Positions 10,415-20,226 are shown, counted from the first letter of the stretch. The stretch is DNA of 64,000 bases from Pararhizobium sp. A13 (GCF_040126305.1 NZ_CP149510.1:1685001-1749000), one strand, 5' to 3'. Numbers and translations: made by a program. The notes: a model not told the origin generated them from the letters alone.

Positions 10415-10660
10415 TCACGGAGCATGTAACGTGATTGCCGGCACGTTCAAGATGTAGCGGAAGTGTCGGGTGCACCGAAGCGGCGGGCAGGAGGGATCGG
10501 CCGGCGGCACCCCGAAGTCTTGCCTATTGTGGTTCGCCTGCTGGTAATGTTTGATGCTCATCGCGGCAATGCAAAGCGCAGGTGTTGTGACGATGAAATA
10601 AGCGCGGCCGTCGATTGTTGCCGTGCCAACGCGCGAATCCCAGCTGACGCCCATCAACAT
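10415..10660 (-). CDS. doubtful small ORF, possibly coupled to the upstream gene
   Basis: An 81-codon frame whose ATG overlaps the stop of the 92-residue gene upstream (TAATG), which would allow coupled translation. The first half contains a plausible hydrophobic stretch (AYFIVTTPALCIAAMSI), but the second half is proline- and arginine-rich and looks non-coding. No family is recognised. I keep it at low confidence because of the stop/start overlap. Confidence 0.25.
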   Translation of the reverse strand: MLMGVSWDSRVGTATIDGRAYFIVTTPALCIAAMSIKHYQQANHNRQDFGVPPADPSCPPLRCTRHFRYILNVPAITLHAP

Positions 10661-10938
10661 TAGTGTTTGGCGCTCTCCGAATTTGGCGATGGAAACACGA
10701 AATGAAGCTGGCCGGACTTGATCGAAGCGCGCTCGATCAGAGCCTTGTGCTCTTCCCGCATCGCCCGCGAACGCTCCCTGAAGGCCCGCGATTGGGCGAG
10801 TACCGCCTGAGTCCGCTCAGTAATTTCATCAATATGGCGCATCACTGACCTCAAAAGTTTTGCCGCACTATCTGCGATCACTTGAACCGGAACGGAGAAC
10901 CAGGCAGCCCGCGCACCAGTTTTCGCAGCATCGTTCAC
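10660..10938 (-). CDS. small hypothetical protein with a charged helical centre
   Basis: A 92-residue protein. Residues about 30-75 are rich in Arg, Glu and Ala (RAFRERSRAMREEHKALIER) and are predicted to be a long amphipathic helix or coiled coil. No signal peptide or membrane segment is seen. I do not recognise the family. It sits alone between the STAS operon and the lipoprotein gene, on the same strand as both. Confidence 0.5.
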   Translation of the reverse strand: MNDAAKTGARAAWFSVPVQVIADSAAKLLRSVMRHIDEITERTQAVLAQSRAFRERSRAMREEHKALIERASIKSGQLHFVFPSPNSESAKH

Positions 10939-11038
10939 GTTATGTTCTTTTTTGGAGAAAATGTCAAGAACGCTGAAATCCTTGGTCAGCTTGACGTGTT
11001 CCCCGTCTAAGAAGCGCCGCGAACCGGAATTGGCGATT

Positions 11039-11395
11039 CTAAGAGCCCGTCAGGAGCTCAATCGCGGGGTGCAGCTTCTTCAGGTTTGGGAGTGACTTTG
11101 ATTGCCATGGGAACTCCGACGTTCCGCGCACCGTCAGATGGACATTTGGCCTGTTGCGGGCTTCGATGGTGAGCTTGGCAAGCAGGTTGATCCCGGACGA
11201 ATTGAGAAACTGCAGTCCCGTCAGGTCTATGGTAACGCGATCGGGCTCGGTATCAAGAATACTCATGACAAGGGCGAAAATTGGGGCATAAGCCTCCGCA
11301 CCCGGCAGGCGCATGGTGCCATCGAAGTAGATTTCCTTGTCTTCCGACCAGACTCTATATTCTTCCGCCTTGATTTCCATATTCTGTCCGCCCAT
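11039..11395 (-). CDS. STAS-like anti-sigma-factor-antagonist-type regulator
   Basis: Starting at [13 protein letters not shown] gives 118 residues. The frame is open 84 bp further upstream, but this ATG overlaps the TGA of the preceding HATPase gene (TGATG) and fits an operon. The core [16 protein letters not shown] has the STAS signature with a serine pair at the site phosphorylated in SpoIIAA-type proteins. It resembles the Slr1659-type regulators that occur beside Slr1658-type HATPase proteins. It is probably the switch partner of the upstream kinase-like protein, reset by the PP2C phosphatase in the same operon. The family assignment is good; the target is unknown. Confidence 0.75.
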   Translation of the reverse strand: MGGQNMEIKAEEYRVWSEDKEIYFDGTMRLPGAEAYAPIFALVMSILDTEPDRVTIDLTGLQFLNSSGINLLAKLTIEARNRPNVHLTVRGTSEFPWQSKSLPNLKKLHPAIELLTGS

Positions 11396-11958
11396 CAGTT
11401 CGAGATCTCGGGGAGCATGATAGACGCATAGGTTTCCAGCGGGATTTTGAAGTCCTGTTCTCTGGAACCAAAAACCCATGCGAAGTGAGCACCATAATCG
11501 CTCATGAGCGTCAGAAGTCCAAGCCCCGACCCGCTCGCGTCCGCTTGTGCCGCATTCGCTTCGATCCGCTCTATGAGCCGCTCGCCGGGATCTCCGGTTG
11601 TAATCTCTGAAAGCAAATGCTGGAAGCGCTCGGCGGCTGCCTTGTCGATGAAATTTGAAACCTTCGCACGAAAGGTGTTGGCTTCGAGCGAGGCTTCCAC
11701 GAGAATTTCGCCGCCCTTGCGGAATTTTACGGCATTTTCTATGAGCTCATTGGTCAGGTAGCCAATGTTGTGTCGCACCTCTCTGTAGAGGCTGCGGGAT
11801 GCGCGGTAGCGCAACGCGGCGAATTCGGCGACAAAATCCGACGTAATCCCGCAGTGCTTGAAGCTGAGATCCAGCGGTCCTTCGAATAAACGAAGTCGGG
11901 TGACCTTTTCTCCCGTTCCGATCGTCAGGTCCGCCAATCCATAGAGGGTCGTCATCAT
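11395..11958 (-). CDS. HATPase-type regulator (anti-sigma/serine-kinase-like)
   Basis: A 187-residue protein with an HATPase-like fold. The N-box is [16 protein letters not shown], and a glycine-rich ATP-lid motif [11 protein letters not shown] comes near the C-terminus. There is no dimerisation/phosphoacceptor domain, so it is more like an RsbW/SpoIIAB or Slr1658-type protein than a two-component sensor. The start lies directly against the stop of the phosphatase gene and its end overlaps the STAS gene by one base. I infer that it binds or phosphorylates one of the two STAS proteins of the operon. Confidence 0.75.
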   Translation of the reverse strand: MMTTLYGLADLTIGTGEKVTRLRLFEGPLDLSFKHCGITSDFVAEFAALRYRASRSLYREVRHNIGYLTNELIENAVKFRKGGEILVEASLEANTFRAKVSNFIDKAAAERFQHLLSEITTGDPGERLIERIEANAAQADASGSGLGLLTLMSDYGAHFAWVFGSREQDFKIPLETYASIMLPEISN

Positions 11959-14319
11959 TCACCTGTGTCTCATGACTACGAGAGTGATATCGTCATGGAT
12001 CTTCTGCGTACCGATATGCGCCATCAGATCCTTGAGAATCCCCAATTTGACGTCCTCAGCGCTTTGCCCGTATAGCTGACGCGCGCTTTCGCAAAGCCTC
12101 TCTATGCCAAAAAGCTCCCCGTCCCGGTTCTCCGCCTCGGTGACACCATCGGTGTGGAGAATGATCATGTCGCCGTGGCCGAACGAGATCTCCCGGGTTG
12201 CCACGAACGGCGAGATATCCGGCTCCAAGCCGATCGGTAAACCGAGATCAAGGGTGTCGATCCGCTCCACCTCTCCCAAACTGCGAACCACGATCAGTTC
12301 CTCATGCTGGCCGGAAAGTGTCAGGCGTCCTCCCTCATAGTCCAGGAATGCGAGGGAAAGATGCTTGTTGGTGCTCGTCCTGACGACATTCTTGTAGATG
12401 GCCCGGTTGACACTGTTGAGGAACTGCGACGGGTCCATGTCGCCCGCTTCCTGAAGAGCCCGAGCGACCGATTGAACCATCAGCATCAACACGCCGCTCT
12501 CCAGCCCATGCCCGGTAACATCGCCGATGCCGATCTTCAGTCGTTCTCCATCCTTGAGAACATCATAATAGTCGCCACCGACTTCGTCGGCGGGCCGCAT
12601 GTAGGCCGCTATCTCCATTTCCGTGATTTCTTCAAGTTCACCCGCCTTGGGCAGAACCATCATCTGTATCCGCCGGGCGACGGCCAGTTCGGCGCCAAGG
12701 CGCACATTCTCGCTGCGCAACTGCGTGTTCAATGCGGAGATCTGCAGGTTCGCCTCTTCGATCTCCTTTGTGCGATCCTCCACCAGTTGCTCAAGATTTT
12801 CGGTATGAAAACTGATCTGCTCAGCCATGCGATTGAAGGCGGCACCGGCCTCGCCGACCTCGTCGCGGGTTGGAATATCGACCCTGACGGAATAATCCTG
12901 GACCTGGATACGCTTGGCCGCGCCGGCGAGCGCGCTGATACCGCCGGTTATACGCTTGGATATCGCGAACACGGCCGCAATCACGAAAAGCAGCGACACG
13001 AGGAGCGCCAGGATCTGATAGATCAGGATCCTGTTCGTGGCTTCCGAAATTTTCGCCTGTGCGGCAAATAGCGAGGCATAGATCTCGCGTTCGGGCACGA
13101 CGATGCCAAGCGACATGGTCTCGCGCCGAACGGGGCCGGATAGCCACAGGTTCGTCGGCTGCAGGTGCTTCACGACGACCAGATAGGGTACCTTCTCGCC
13201 GTTTTCGTCGAGCATGATATGTTGAAGCAGTCCATCCTGATCCAGTGGCAATTGCGCAATCTGCGGCTGCACGCTCCGGCGCAAGGAGCGGTCGAGACCC
13301 GTGACGCCTTCACTGTTGCCGGCGCTCGATGTCTGAAGGCCGATCACCTTCTCCCCCACCGGGTTGATGGCGACAACATTGCCGTCCGACATCGTCAGGA
13401 AACCAAATCCGTTGTCGGCGACTTTGACGTTCTCCACGATTTCGGCCAGCTGGTCGAGGGTAATATCCGCTCCCGCAGCACCGGCCACGCGTTTGCCGTC
13501 GCTTGACCGGAGCGGCTGGAAGAAACTGACGATGAGTTTGCCCGTGATTGCGTCCGTATACGGTGCCGTTTGCGTGATGTTGCTATTTGCGGGGCGCGAT
13601 CCGGGGTCCTGTGCCCATTGTTGCCACGACTCGTAAAGACCCGGGAAGAAGAAGGTCCAGAAGTCTGCCTCGTTGTGACCTGGGTAGAGCCTGTCGAAAG
13701 TCTGCGCCTGATCGGTATAGGGCGCCGTCCTGAAGATTGGCCGCTCCCTCGGACCGATATAGTACATCTGAAGCTTCGACTGGCCGTTCGCCAGCAGGCT
13801 CGGAACAATGAGGTCCAGGACGGCGCTGTTTTCGATTTCCCTCTGGACTTCAGGAAGCGGCACATGATTTGAATCGAGAAGATATCCCCAGACGCTGACC
13901 ACGGACAGAGGTCCGGGGCGGTTCTGAGCCCACCGCCCCTTCGCATCGTAGGTGACGGTCACCGCTTCGGGGGCGCCACGCGCCATCGCTTCCCCGATCT
14001 GGGTCTCTCTCGCGGGGTGGTCGATCTGCGCTTGCAGGACGCCGGCCAAGGTGCCGACGTCGGAATGGACCTGATCCAGGAGCAGATTGACGCGGGCGGC
14101 TGTCCCTTCCGCGTAGGAGCGGATGTAGTCCTGGTTGGCCCGCTCCAGGCCTTGCCCGACCTCCGCCGTGGCATCACGGGAAAGCCTCTGCACATTCCAG
14201 AGTGCAAGGCCGCCGCTGACGAGCAGATCGAACAGAACGGCGCTTCCAACGACAAGGACGAACTTGGCGCGGAATGAGCGCAGGCCGAACCGGGCGGTGT
14301 GTTGCAGAGGCGCGTTCAT
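11959..14319 (-). CDS. membrane-bound Cache-HAMP-SpoIIE (PP2C) serine phosphatase
   Basis: A 786-residue sensor phosphatase. There is one membrane segment near residues 17-38, a periplasmic region of about 380 residues of Cache type, and a second membrane segment (ILALLVSLLFVIAAVFAI). A HAMP domain (RDEVGEAGAAFNRMAEQI) follows, then a coiled coil and a C-terminal PP2C/SpoIIE domain. The metal-binding aspartates are in VGGDYYDV, GIGDVTGHG and LHTDGVTEAE. RsbU-like enzymes of this type dephosphorylate STAS proteins in response to an outside signal. Its ATG overlaps the stop of the STAS-methyltransferase gene (ATGA). It is the only obvious sensor of the operon. Confidence 0.88.
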   Translation of the reverse strand: MNAPLQHTARFGLRSFRAKFVLVVGSAVLFDLLVSGGLALWNVQRLSRDATAEVGQGLERANQDYIRSYAEGTAARVNLLLDQVHSDVGTLAGVLQAQIDHPARETQIGEAMARGAPEAVTVTYDAKGRWAQNRPGPLSVVSVWGYLLDSNHVPLPEVQREIENSAVLDLIVPSLLANGQSKLQMYYIGPRERPIFRTAPYTDQAQTFDRLYPGHNEADFWTFFFPGLYESWQQWAQDPGSRPANSNITQTAPYTDAITGKLIVSFFQPLRSSDGKRVAGAAGADITLDQLAEIVENVKVADNGFGFLTMSDGNVVAINPVGEKVIGLQTSSAGNSEGVTGLDRSLRRSVQPQIAQLPLDQDGLLQHIMLDENGEKVPYLVVVKHLQPTNLWLSGPVRRETMSLGIVVPEREIYASLFAAQAKISEATNRILIYQILALLVSLLFVIAAVFAISKRITGGISALAGAAKRIQVQDYSVRVDIPTRDEVGEAGAAFNRMAEQISFHTENLEQLVEDRTKEIEEANLQISALNTQLRSENVRLGAELAVARRIQMMVLPKAGELEEITEMEIAAYMRPADEVGGDYYDVLKDGERLKIGIGDVTGHGLESGVLMLMVQSVARALQEAGDMDPSQFLNSVNRAIYKNVVRTSTNKHLSLAFLDYEGGRLTLSGQHEELIVVRSLGEVERIDTLDLGLPIGLEPDISPFVATREISFGHGDMIILHTDGVTEAENRDGELFGIERLCESARQLYGQSAEDVKLGILKDLMAHIGTQKIHDDITLVVMRHR

Positions 14320-15494
14320 AGAGGTTTGCGTCCAGATGCCACCCAGATCGGCCAGCCGGCATAGCCTTTGGGATGGAGGGCAGCGAAGATATGGTCTTGG
14401 AAGCCTTGGCGGAAGCGTTGGATGAATTCAGGAGAATCGCCACGCTTCACGGCCATTTCACCGGCATAGACATCTTCCCAAGCAGCGATAACGTCGGCGA
14501 AGTCCCGTGGGTCGCCGTCAAGGTTGGTGACCATGAACGACTCCACGGCGATGTCGTCGAAGCCGGCGTCTGCAAGATACCGGCGGCTTTTAGGTCCCAA
14601 CTCTACGTCCATCTCGAAATGACTGAATAACTTCGCGACTTCGTTATACGTCCATTGAATGCTCTGTGATCGAGGCTCGCCGAGGCAGTGCGAATTTTTC
14701 TCGTTGGTTATGTATACCCGTCCTCCGGGCTTGCAGATCCGGTAAAGCTCCGCCAGAAGCGCGTTCGGCTGATTAAATATCTGCAGCGAATGGCGGCAGC
14801 TCACGAAGTCGAACTGATTGTCCTCAAGCAGCATCTCGGATGCGTCGCCATAGGTATATTCAATGCCCGTAATGCCGAAACCGGCTGCCACGTCGCGCGC
14901 ATAGGCAAGACTTGCCTTCGAATGATCGAGCGCGACAATCCGGGCCGGTTGGAACTCCTTTTGGACAAGCACGGCGAAATCACCGATACCGCAGCAGATA
15001 TCCGCCATCACGACACCCGGGCGAAGGCCATGACGCGGAAGGATGGCGCGCTCATGGCGCCAGGTCATCTTGGTTTGCGTGCGCAATATCGGAATAAAGC
15101 TCGCGTTCTCCACGAAGTTCTGGCCAGGGTAGAATTTGGAGTCGTAGACCTCGACTGTGATCTGTGGCTCGATCTCGTTCAAACGTGTGAACATCCGGGT
15201 GGTCCAGCCGACGACGCTCGAGGTCACGATCACGAAGCGAAGATCCGGCCGCGTCCGGCAGGCGTCGAGAACCACCCGCACGAAGACGTGGAAAGCGGTG
15301 TTGTTCATCTGAACGAGGCGCCTCACATTGATGTAAAGAACGCCTCGCACCTCGTCGATTGCTTCCTTGAGGATCGAAATGCTTGCTGCGATCTCGTCTA
15401 TTGAGCGCGGACGGACCACTCCGGAAAGAGAGAACTCTTGGCTATTGGCGTCAAACTCTGCCTTGAAGGGTATGGAAAGACCCGTTGAGCTCAA
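14316..15494 (-). CDS. STAS-like domain fused to a SAM methyltransferase
   Basis: A 392-residue protein in two parts. Residues 1 to about 130 resemble a STAS/Slr1659-like domain: a beta-strand/helix pattern with VQMNNTAFHVFV where the phosphoserine loop normally lies. Residues about 150-390 form a class I SAM methyltransferase with motif I VVMADICCGIGDFA, an acidic VALDHSKASL, and a post-motif DFVSCRHSLQIFNQPN. It overlaps both neighbours by four bases. The fusion suggests that a methyltransferase activity is switched by the partner-switching pathway. The methyl acceptor is not evident. This combination is unusual and is the main oddity of the operon. Confidence 0.8.
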   Translation of the reverse strand: MSSTGLSIPFKAEFDANSQEFSLSGVVRPRSIDEIAASISILKEAIDEVRGVLYINVRRLVQMNNTAFHVFVRVVLDACRTRPDLRFVIVTSSVVGWTTRMFTRLNEIEPQITVEVYDSKFYPGQNFVENASFIPILRTQTKMTWRHERAILPRHGLRPGVVMADICCGIGDFAVLVQKEFQPARIVALDHSKASLAYARDVAAGFGITGIEYTYGDASEMLLEDNQFDFVSCRHSLQIFNQPNALLAELYRICKPGGRVYITNEKNSHCLGEPRSQSIQWTYNEVAKLFSHFEMDVELGPKSRRYLADAGFDDIAVESFMVTNLDGDPRDFADVIAAWEDVYAGEMAVKRGDSPEFIQRFRQGFQDHIFAALHPKGYAGWPIWVASGRKPL

Positions 15495-16006
15495 CTCACA
15501 ATTCCTTCCAAAGGCAGATCAACTACGAGCGTTACAGACGGCGGGGCACTTTCGTCCAGGTGAACCTGAGCGTCGAAGTTGACCGCCAGGTCCAGAAGGA
15601 CCACATCCTTGCTGGGTGCAAGGTCAGTCGAAATGGAATCGAGATAGCGGGCGTAGGCGTCCTCCTGATGGGTTTTCGACACCGCTTCGCGATAAAACTG
15701 CCGGTGGCCAGGGGGGCAGGGAAAAGAGAGCCTCACTCGTTCCGTTGCCCCCTGCCGATAGATCACGCAGCCAATCTGGCCTTCAGGAGAGCCGCCACGA
15801 AACGAAAGCTCCAGAAGTTCGTTGAGGGCGGATGAGAAAAAATTCGAATGCCGAACGGGATCCGTCCGGTTGTGGCTGATCATCCGCGCCACGAAGGTAG
15901 ACAGCTGATCGCAATGGCGCCAATCCGAAAGGAAGGTTTCCATCTCCATCTCAAGTTGAAGCAAGGGTTCAAAGCCTGCTCCCGCTGGTTTTGCGGCTAG
16001 TTCCAT
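15491..16006 (-). CDS. divergent HATPase-like protein, first gene of the partner-switch operon
   Basis: 171 residues from the ATG of MELAAKPAG, chosen because a GGAGGA ribosome site lies about 9 bases upstream; a GTG 33 bases further up is less likely. The segment FFSSALNELLELSFRGG resembles the N-box of HATPase proteins, but no clear ATP-lid glycine motif follows, so it may be a degenerate or SiaB-like kinase/scaffold. It ends in a four-base overlap with the STAS-methyltransferase gene. Its function is inferred only from the operon. Confidence 0.6.
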   Translation of the reverse strand: MELAAKPAGAGFEPLLQLEMEMETFLSDWRHCDQLSTFVARMISHNRTDPVRHSNFFSSALNELLELSFRGGSPEGQIGCVIYRQGATERVRLSFPCPPGHRQFYREAVSKTHQEDAYARYLDSISTDLAPSKDVVLLDLAVNFDAQVHLDESAPPSVTLVVDLPLEGIVS

Positions 16007-16172
16007 GCCGATTCGTCCTCCATGAGCAAACTCTGCCACGGCGTCTCAAAACTCTCCACAGCGATTTTTCGCGCAACCGAACTTGCGGTCAGGGATCGAC
16101 GGTCGCGCCGGCCCCGTTTTGAGTCTCGGACCGCGCGCCACCGAGGCCTACGACAGGGTGCGAGAAGCCCTG

Positions 16173-17882
16173 CTATAAGAATGCCATCGACGACTGGCGA
16201 AGGAACTCGTCGATCGCTCCAGCGGGCATCGGAACGCCCAAGAAATACCCCTGCAACTGGTCGCATCCCTCCATCTGGAGCCAAGTGATCTGGCCTCGCG
16301 TCTCCACGCCTTCGGCGGTGACGCGCATTCCCAGGCCATGGGCGAGAGCGATTATAAATCGAACGATCGTCTGGCTCTTCTCGTCGCTCTCGAGATCCTT
16401 GATGAAATATTTGTCGATCTTGATCGTGTCGAAGGGGAAGTTCTTGAGATAGCTCAATGAGGAATAATAGGTTCCGAAATCATCGAGCGAAATCTGAACG
16501 CCGAGGACATTCAACGTATTGAGCGTATCGAGATTGTTTGTCGTTCGCTCCAGCAACACGGATTCGGTGATTTCGAGTTCGAGGCGATCGGCGCGCAGAC
16601 CGACCGCATCGAGTGTCTGGGCGACCCGATCCGTCAACCCTTCACGCAAAAATTCCGCCGAAGAAAGATTGACGGCTACCGTGAAATGGGCGGGCCAAGT
16701 CGCCGCCGTTCGGCAGGCCTGCTCCAACACCCATTGCCCGATTTCGCTCATAAGACCATCGGACTCAGCCATGGGAATGAAGACGCTCGGTGGGATCAGA
16801 CCCACCAGAGGATGGCGCCATCGCAAGAGCGCTTCAAAGCCGACAATCGAAAAGGGCGGTCTCACGAGAGGCTGATACTCAACGAAGAATTGCCCATCCT
16901 GAAGGGCGGTCCGCAAGCTGCGGCGCAACATTTCGCGCTGCTCCAGGACGATGAGCATCGAGCGGCTGAACGTCCTTGCGCGACCGCGGCCATCTTTCTT
17001 CGCCGCGTAGAGCGCAATGTCGGCAGCCTTCATCAACTGCTCGATCTCGTTGCCGTCCCCGGGCGCGACGGCAACCCCCACGCTCGCTCCGACGAAGACA
17101 TTGATGCCCTCGACCGTGAACGGTTCCTTGAAAGCGTTGACGAGCGCATCAGCCAAGCGCTCCGCCTCGCGGGGCTGGTCGACTTTCCACTGAATGACCG
17201 CAAATTCGTCGCCTGCCAGCCGGTAGGCAAGCTCCCGCTCCCCAAGGACGCTCCTTATTCTTTCCGCCGCCATCTTGAGAACGGCATCGCCAGCACCGTG
17301 GCCCAACGTGTCATTGATCGGCTTGAAGTCATCAAGATCTATCTGCATGAGGGCCAGCTTTGCCCCCAATGGCACCGGCAAAGTGTCCCGCAACTGATCG
17401 CTGAATTGGCGCCGGTTTGCCAATCCTGTCAGAACATCATGGGTTGCCTGGTGAAGAAGAAGCGCGCGGTCGTTGTCGCTTTGACTGGACGTCTGGCGAC
17501 GTGCGGAGTGTCTTTCCGCTTCAATGACTCCGATGCCGCGAGCCGTGCGGAAGATCAGCAGGGTGCGACGATCTGCTGTTGTTGCATCCGCAATTTCGAT
17601 GCTTCGCGGCACACCGTTGGCAAACACGAATTCGACAGCGGCCTTGGCTTTGGGAGCCAGCAGCTCAGGGTAGACGTGCCACAAGGTCGCGTCGACCAGA
17701 GAGTCGACAAAATATGTTTTGCTGTGCCTTGGCGAGCAGTCGATGAGATGAAAGCTCTCGTCGTAAAGCGAGATGAGCTCGTCTTTTTGCGTGAAGGAAT
17801 AACGTTCGACCGAAGATGAAGCAGACAACGTCTTATCAGCGTCCCGCATTCTTGCCTCTCCCTTCTGTTGCGTATCACCCAA
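16173..17882 (-). CDS. GGDEF-EAL c-di-GMP enzyme
   Basis: A 569-residue cytoplasmic protein. Residues about 1-130 form a PAS-like input region. Next comes a GGDEF domain whose active-site loop reads RLAGDEFAV (A in the first glycine position, still seen in active cyclases). The C-terminal EAL domain has GFEALLRWRHP, the metal/catalytic ELEITESVLL and SLDDFGTYYSSLSYL, so phosphodiesterase activity is likely. No membrane segment is visible. It lies 166 bp upstream of the partner-switch operon on the same strand, so it may be regulated with it, though not clearly in the same transcript. Confidence 0.88.
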   Translation of the reverse strand: MGDTQQKGEARMRDADKTLSASSSVERYSFTQKDELISLYDESFHLIDCSPRHSKTYFVDSLVDATLWHVYPELLAPKAKAAVEFVFANGVPRSIEIADATTADRRTLLIFRTARGIGVIEAERHSARRQTSSQSDNDRALLLHQATHDVLTGLANRRQFSDQLRDTLPVPLGAKLALMQIDLDDFKPINDTLGHGAGDAVLKMAAERIRSVLGERELAYRLAGDEFAVIQWKVDQPREAERLADALVNAFKEPFTVEGINVFVGASVGVAVAPGDGNEIEQLMKAADIALYAAKKDGRGRARTFSRSMLIVLEQREMLRRSLRTALQDGQFFVEYQPLVRPPFSIVGFEALLRWRHPLVGLIPPSVFIPMAESDGLMSEIGQWVLEQACRTAATWPAHFTVAVNLSSAEFLREGLTDRVAQTLDAVGLRADRLELEITESVLLERTTNNLDTLNTLNVLGVQISLDDFGTYYSSLSYLKNFPFDTIKIDKYFIKDLESDEKSQTIVRFIIALAHGLGMRVTAEGVETRGQITWLQMEGCDQLQGYFLGVPMPAGAIDEFLRQSSMAFL

Positions 17883-18567
17883 GCAGTGCTAGCACTAATC
17901 CGTCAGCGATTGCATCACATGCAGGTATCTCAATGTTATTCCAATCCTGCCAGTCAGTTCAGAACTATCGCAAAAAGTGTTATCGTCAATACTGCTCGAC
18001 CACAGAGAGAAACTGAAATCTCGCTGTCATCAGAGAGGTGGTCAAGGGGCGATGTCGGGTCGTGCCTCGTGCCTGCCGCGTATTCTTTTAACATTTGCCA
18101 CCCAAACACGCAATTTTAAGGACCAATCAACGCAGGATACCAGTGGATGCTGGAAAGCAAGCCCGTTCACCGATACGCCTTTGCCTGGATCGCCTCTGAT
18201 CGTCATCACCTAGGCACCATAGTCAACACCGTCTCCGAAACGTCGCATGATTCTCATCGATGAAACAGGAGCAACATTGCCACCGCAACGCTCGCCGCCA
18301 CAATCCTTGAGAAAAACCGAGGTCGATCATTCGTATCGAAAAGTTAAAAAATCTATGCTTTGCAGGAAATGACTGGTGCTGCTAGAGGGATTTGAAATCG
18401 CAGTCAATCTATAATTATCAATTGGTTGCGAGGTGTTTTGTAACGTCGTAACGAGCAATGATTTGTTGTGGGTTGTTGCTCCACGCCGCTTAGGCCAAAC
18501 CTCAAGAGTATTTCATATCAAAGAACTCGTGATTCGAGACGTGCTTCGCAAGGGCACAGGCTTCCTG
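17883..18567. other. gene-poor region holding the left island boundary
   Basis: 685 bp between the GGDEF-EAL start and the end of rtcR. I see no convincing coding sequence. The segment after about 18240 is A/T-richer than the genome average, and it contains the tRNA-Thr-like repeat at 18374-18396. The part next to 17883 should hold the promoter of the GGDEF-EAL gene. Confidence 0.5.
18374..18396. repeat. att-like copy of the tRNA-Thr 3' end
   Basis: The 23 bases here match 22 of 23 bases of 25847-25869, the 3' end of the tRNA-Thr(GGT) gene including the complement of CCA. The match begins TGGTGCTGCTAGAG, has one G/A difference, and continues with GATTTGAA. The repeats are in direct orientation about 7.5 kb apart, as expected for the two ends of an element integrated at a tRNA. 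Confidence 0.75.
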
Positions 18568-20175
18568 TCAGATACGTTTCGTGGTGTCCTCGAACCTGAG
18601 GCCGAAGCGCGCGAGGTATTTTACGAGGCGGTCGGCGTCGTTGCTGCTTTTCTTCTCCAGCCGCGAGCTTGCGAACAGGGCTCTGCCGGCGGCACTTGCC
18701 GTCGCATGCTCCCGGCAGGTGCGAAGGACGGTGGCGAGCTGCGCTGCGTCGAAGCGGTCGAGACGAACGGTAGCGTCGTTGCCCAGGAGTTCTTCGATGA
18801 TCATGTCGGCTGCGCCATCGTCATGTGAGAGGCGCCAGAAGGAATTCAGTCTCCGGACCTCGTCGTCGACAACATCGGCCGTGATGCGCCCATGCGGTGC
18901 CAGCGTCGCCATGCGCGTGACAGAGGCCGACAGGTCGCGGAAATTGGCGCTCCAAACAGCTTGCGGGCCCGTCGCAAAGGCAAGATAGCGTTCACGCGCT
19001 TCCTTGTTGAAGGTGATGTTTTCGCCCTCGCGTTCGAGATAGCGCCTGAGCTCGAAGTCGAGATTGGGTTCGATATCCTCCTTGCGCTCGCGCAGGGCCG
19101 GCAGCCGGAAAGTCCACAGGTTCAGGCGGGCGTAGAGGTCCTCGCGAAATTTGCCCTTGCGCACATCTTCGCCGAGATCGCGATTGGTGCCCGCCAGCAG
19201 CTGGAAATCGGCGGATACTTCCCGATCGGCCCCGACGGGAAGGAAGCGCTTCTCCTCGATCGCGCGCAGGCACATGGCCTGTTCGTCGAGGCCGAGTTCG
19301 CCGATCTCGTCGAGGAACAATACACCCTTGTCGGCGGATTTGAGCAGGCCGGAACGCTCGCTTGCAGCCCCGGTGAAGGCGCCTTTCACGTGGCCGAACA
19401 GGGTGGACATCGCCTGGTCGCCGCGTAGCGTCGCGCAATTGACCTCAATGAATGGACCACTCACCTTGCGCTGGCTCTTCTTGAGCTCATAGATCTTGCG
19501 GGCGAGCTGGGACTTGCCTGCCCCGGTCGGGCCGGTCAGGAGGACGGGGGCTGTCGAGCGGATCACCACTCGCTCGATCTCGTCGATCATCCGGTTGAAG
19601 GCAGCGTTGCGGGTCGAAATGCCCGACTTCAGGAAAGAGGCAGCGTCCTCGCGCTCCGAGGCAAAACGCTTGGCAATCTCGTCATAGCGCGAGAGGTCGA
19701 GGTCGATGATACGGTGTGTGCCGGAGAAGTCCTGCTCCGCCTCCCGGTCGCGGGGTGGCGAAAGCTGCAGGAGTTGGCCGGGAATGATGCGCGCCTCGGT
19801 CAGAAGGAACCAGCAAATCTGCGCCACATGCGTGCCGGTGGTGATGTTGACGAGATAGTCTTCCGTATCGGGGTCGAACAGGTAGCTGCGGGCAAAGTCC
19901 CTGAGGTTCGTGTAGACCTCGGAAAAATCCCACGGGTCTCGGAAATTGATGACGTTGCTGCGCACCTCGGTTGCAGGCGATACGGTCGCGATGTCGGCGA
20001 TGATCCGGTTGGCGAGTGCGGTCGCGTGGTTGTCATGGATGAGTTCCAGCCGGTCGATGAAAAGACCTGATTGCTGGCAGAGCCCGACATTGGGCCGCCA
20101 GCGGCTCCAGCGATTGTCCCATTTCCCCATGTCCAGGGTGGTTCCCAATATGCTAATGGCAACACGCCGCTTCAT
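18568..20175 (-). CDS. rtcR: RtcR, CARF-domain sigma-54 activator of the RNA repair genes
   Basis: A 535-residue RtcR-family enhancer-binding protein. The N-terminal about 180 residues form the RtcR/CARF-type sensor domain (note NITTGTH near 110-116). In known RtcR proteins this senses RNA ends, such as tRNA fragments with a 2',3'-cyclic phosphate. The AAA+ domain has Walker A GPTGAGKS (215-222), the sigma-54 contact loop GAFTGA (265-270) and Walker B VLFLDEIGE. It is divergent from the Ro60 gene, with 210 bp between the two starts and a -24/-12 promoter for the Ro60 side. It therefore very probably switches on the Ro60-Y RNA-rtcB block. Confidence 0.93.
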   Translation of the reverse strand: MKRRVAISILGTTLDMGKWDNRWSRWRPNVGLCQQSGLFIDRLELIHDNHATALANRIIADIATVSPATEVRSNVINFRDPWDFSEVYTNLRDFARSYLFDPDTEDYLVNITTGTHVAQICWFLLTEARIIPGQLLQLSPPRDREAEQDFSGTHRIIDLDLSRYDEIAKRFASEREDAASFLKSGISTRNAAFNRMIDEIERVVIRSTAPVLLTGPTGAGKSQLARKIYELKKSQRKVSGPFIEVNCATLRGDQAMSTLFGHVKGAFTGAASERSGLLKSADKGVLFLDEIGELGLDEQAMCLRAIEEKRFLPVGADREVSADFQLLAGTNRDLGEDVRKGKFREDLYARLNLWTFRLPALRERKEDIEPNLDFELRRYLEREGENITFNKEARERYLAFATGPQAVWSANFRDLSASVTRMATLAPHGRITADVVDDEVRRLNSFWRLSHDDGAADMIIEELLGNDATVRLDRFDAAQLATVLRTCREHATASAAGRALFASSRLEKKSSNDADRLVKYLARFGLRFEDTTKRI

Positions 20176-20226
20176 GGCTTATCCAATTATATAAAAGACG
20201 ATAATTTTGGATACAGTAACGGATGC

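Noticed and set aside
17033..17245. GGDEF domain as inactive because the loop reads AGDEF
   Set aside because: AGDEF occurs in active cyclases, so the single change is not evidence of inactivity.
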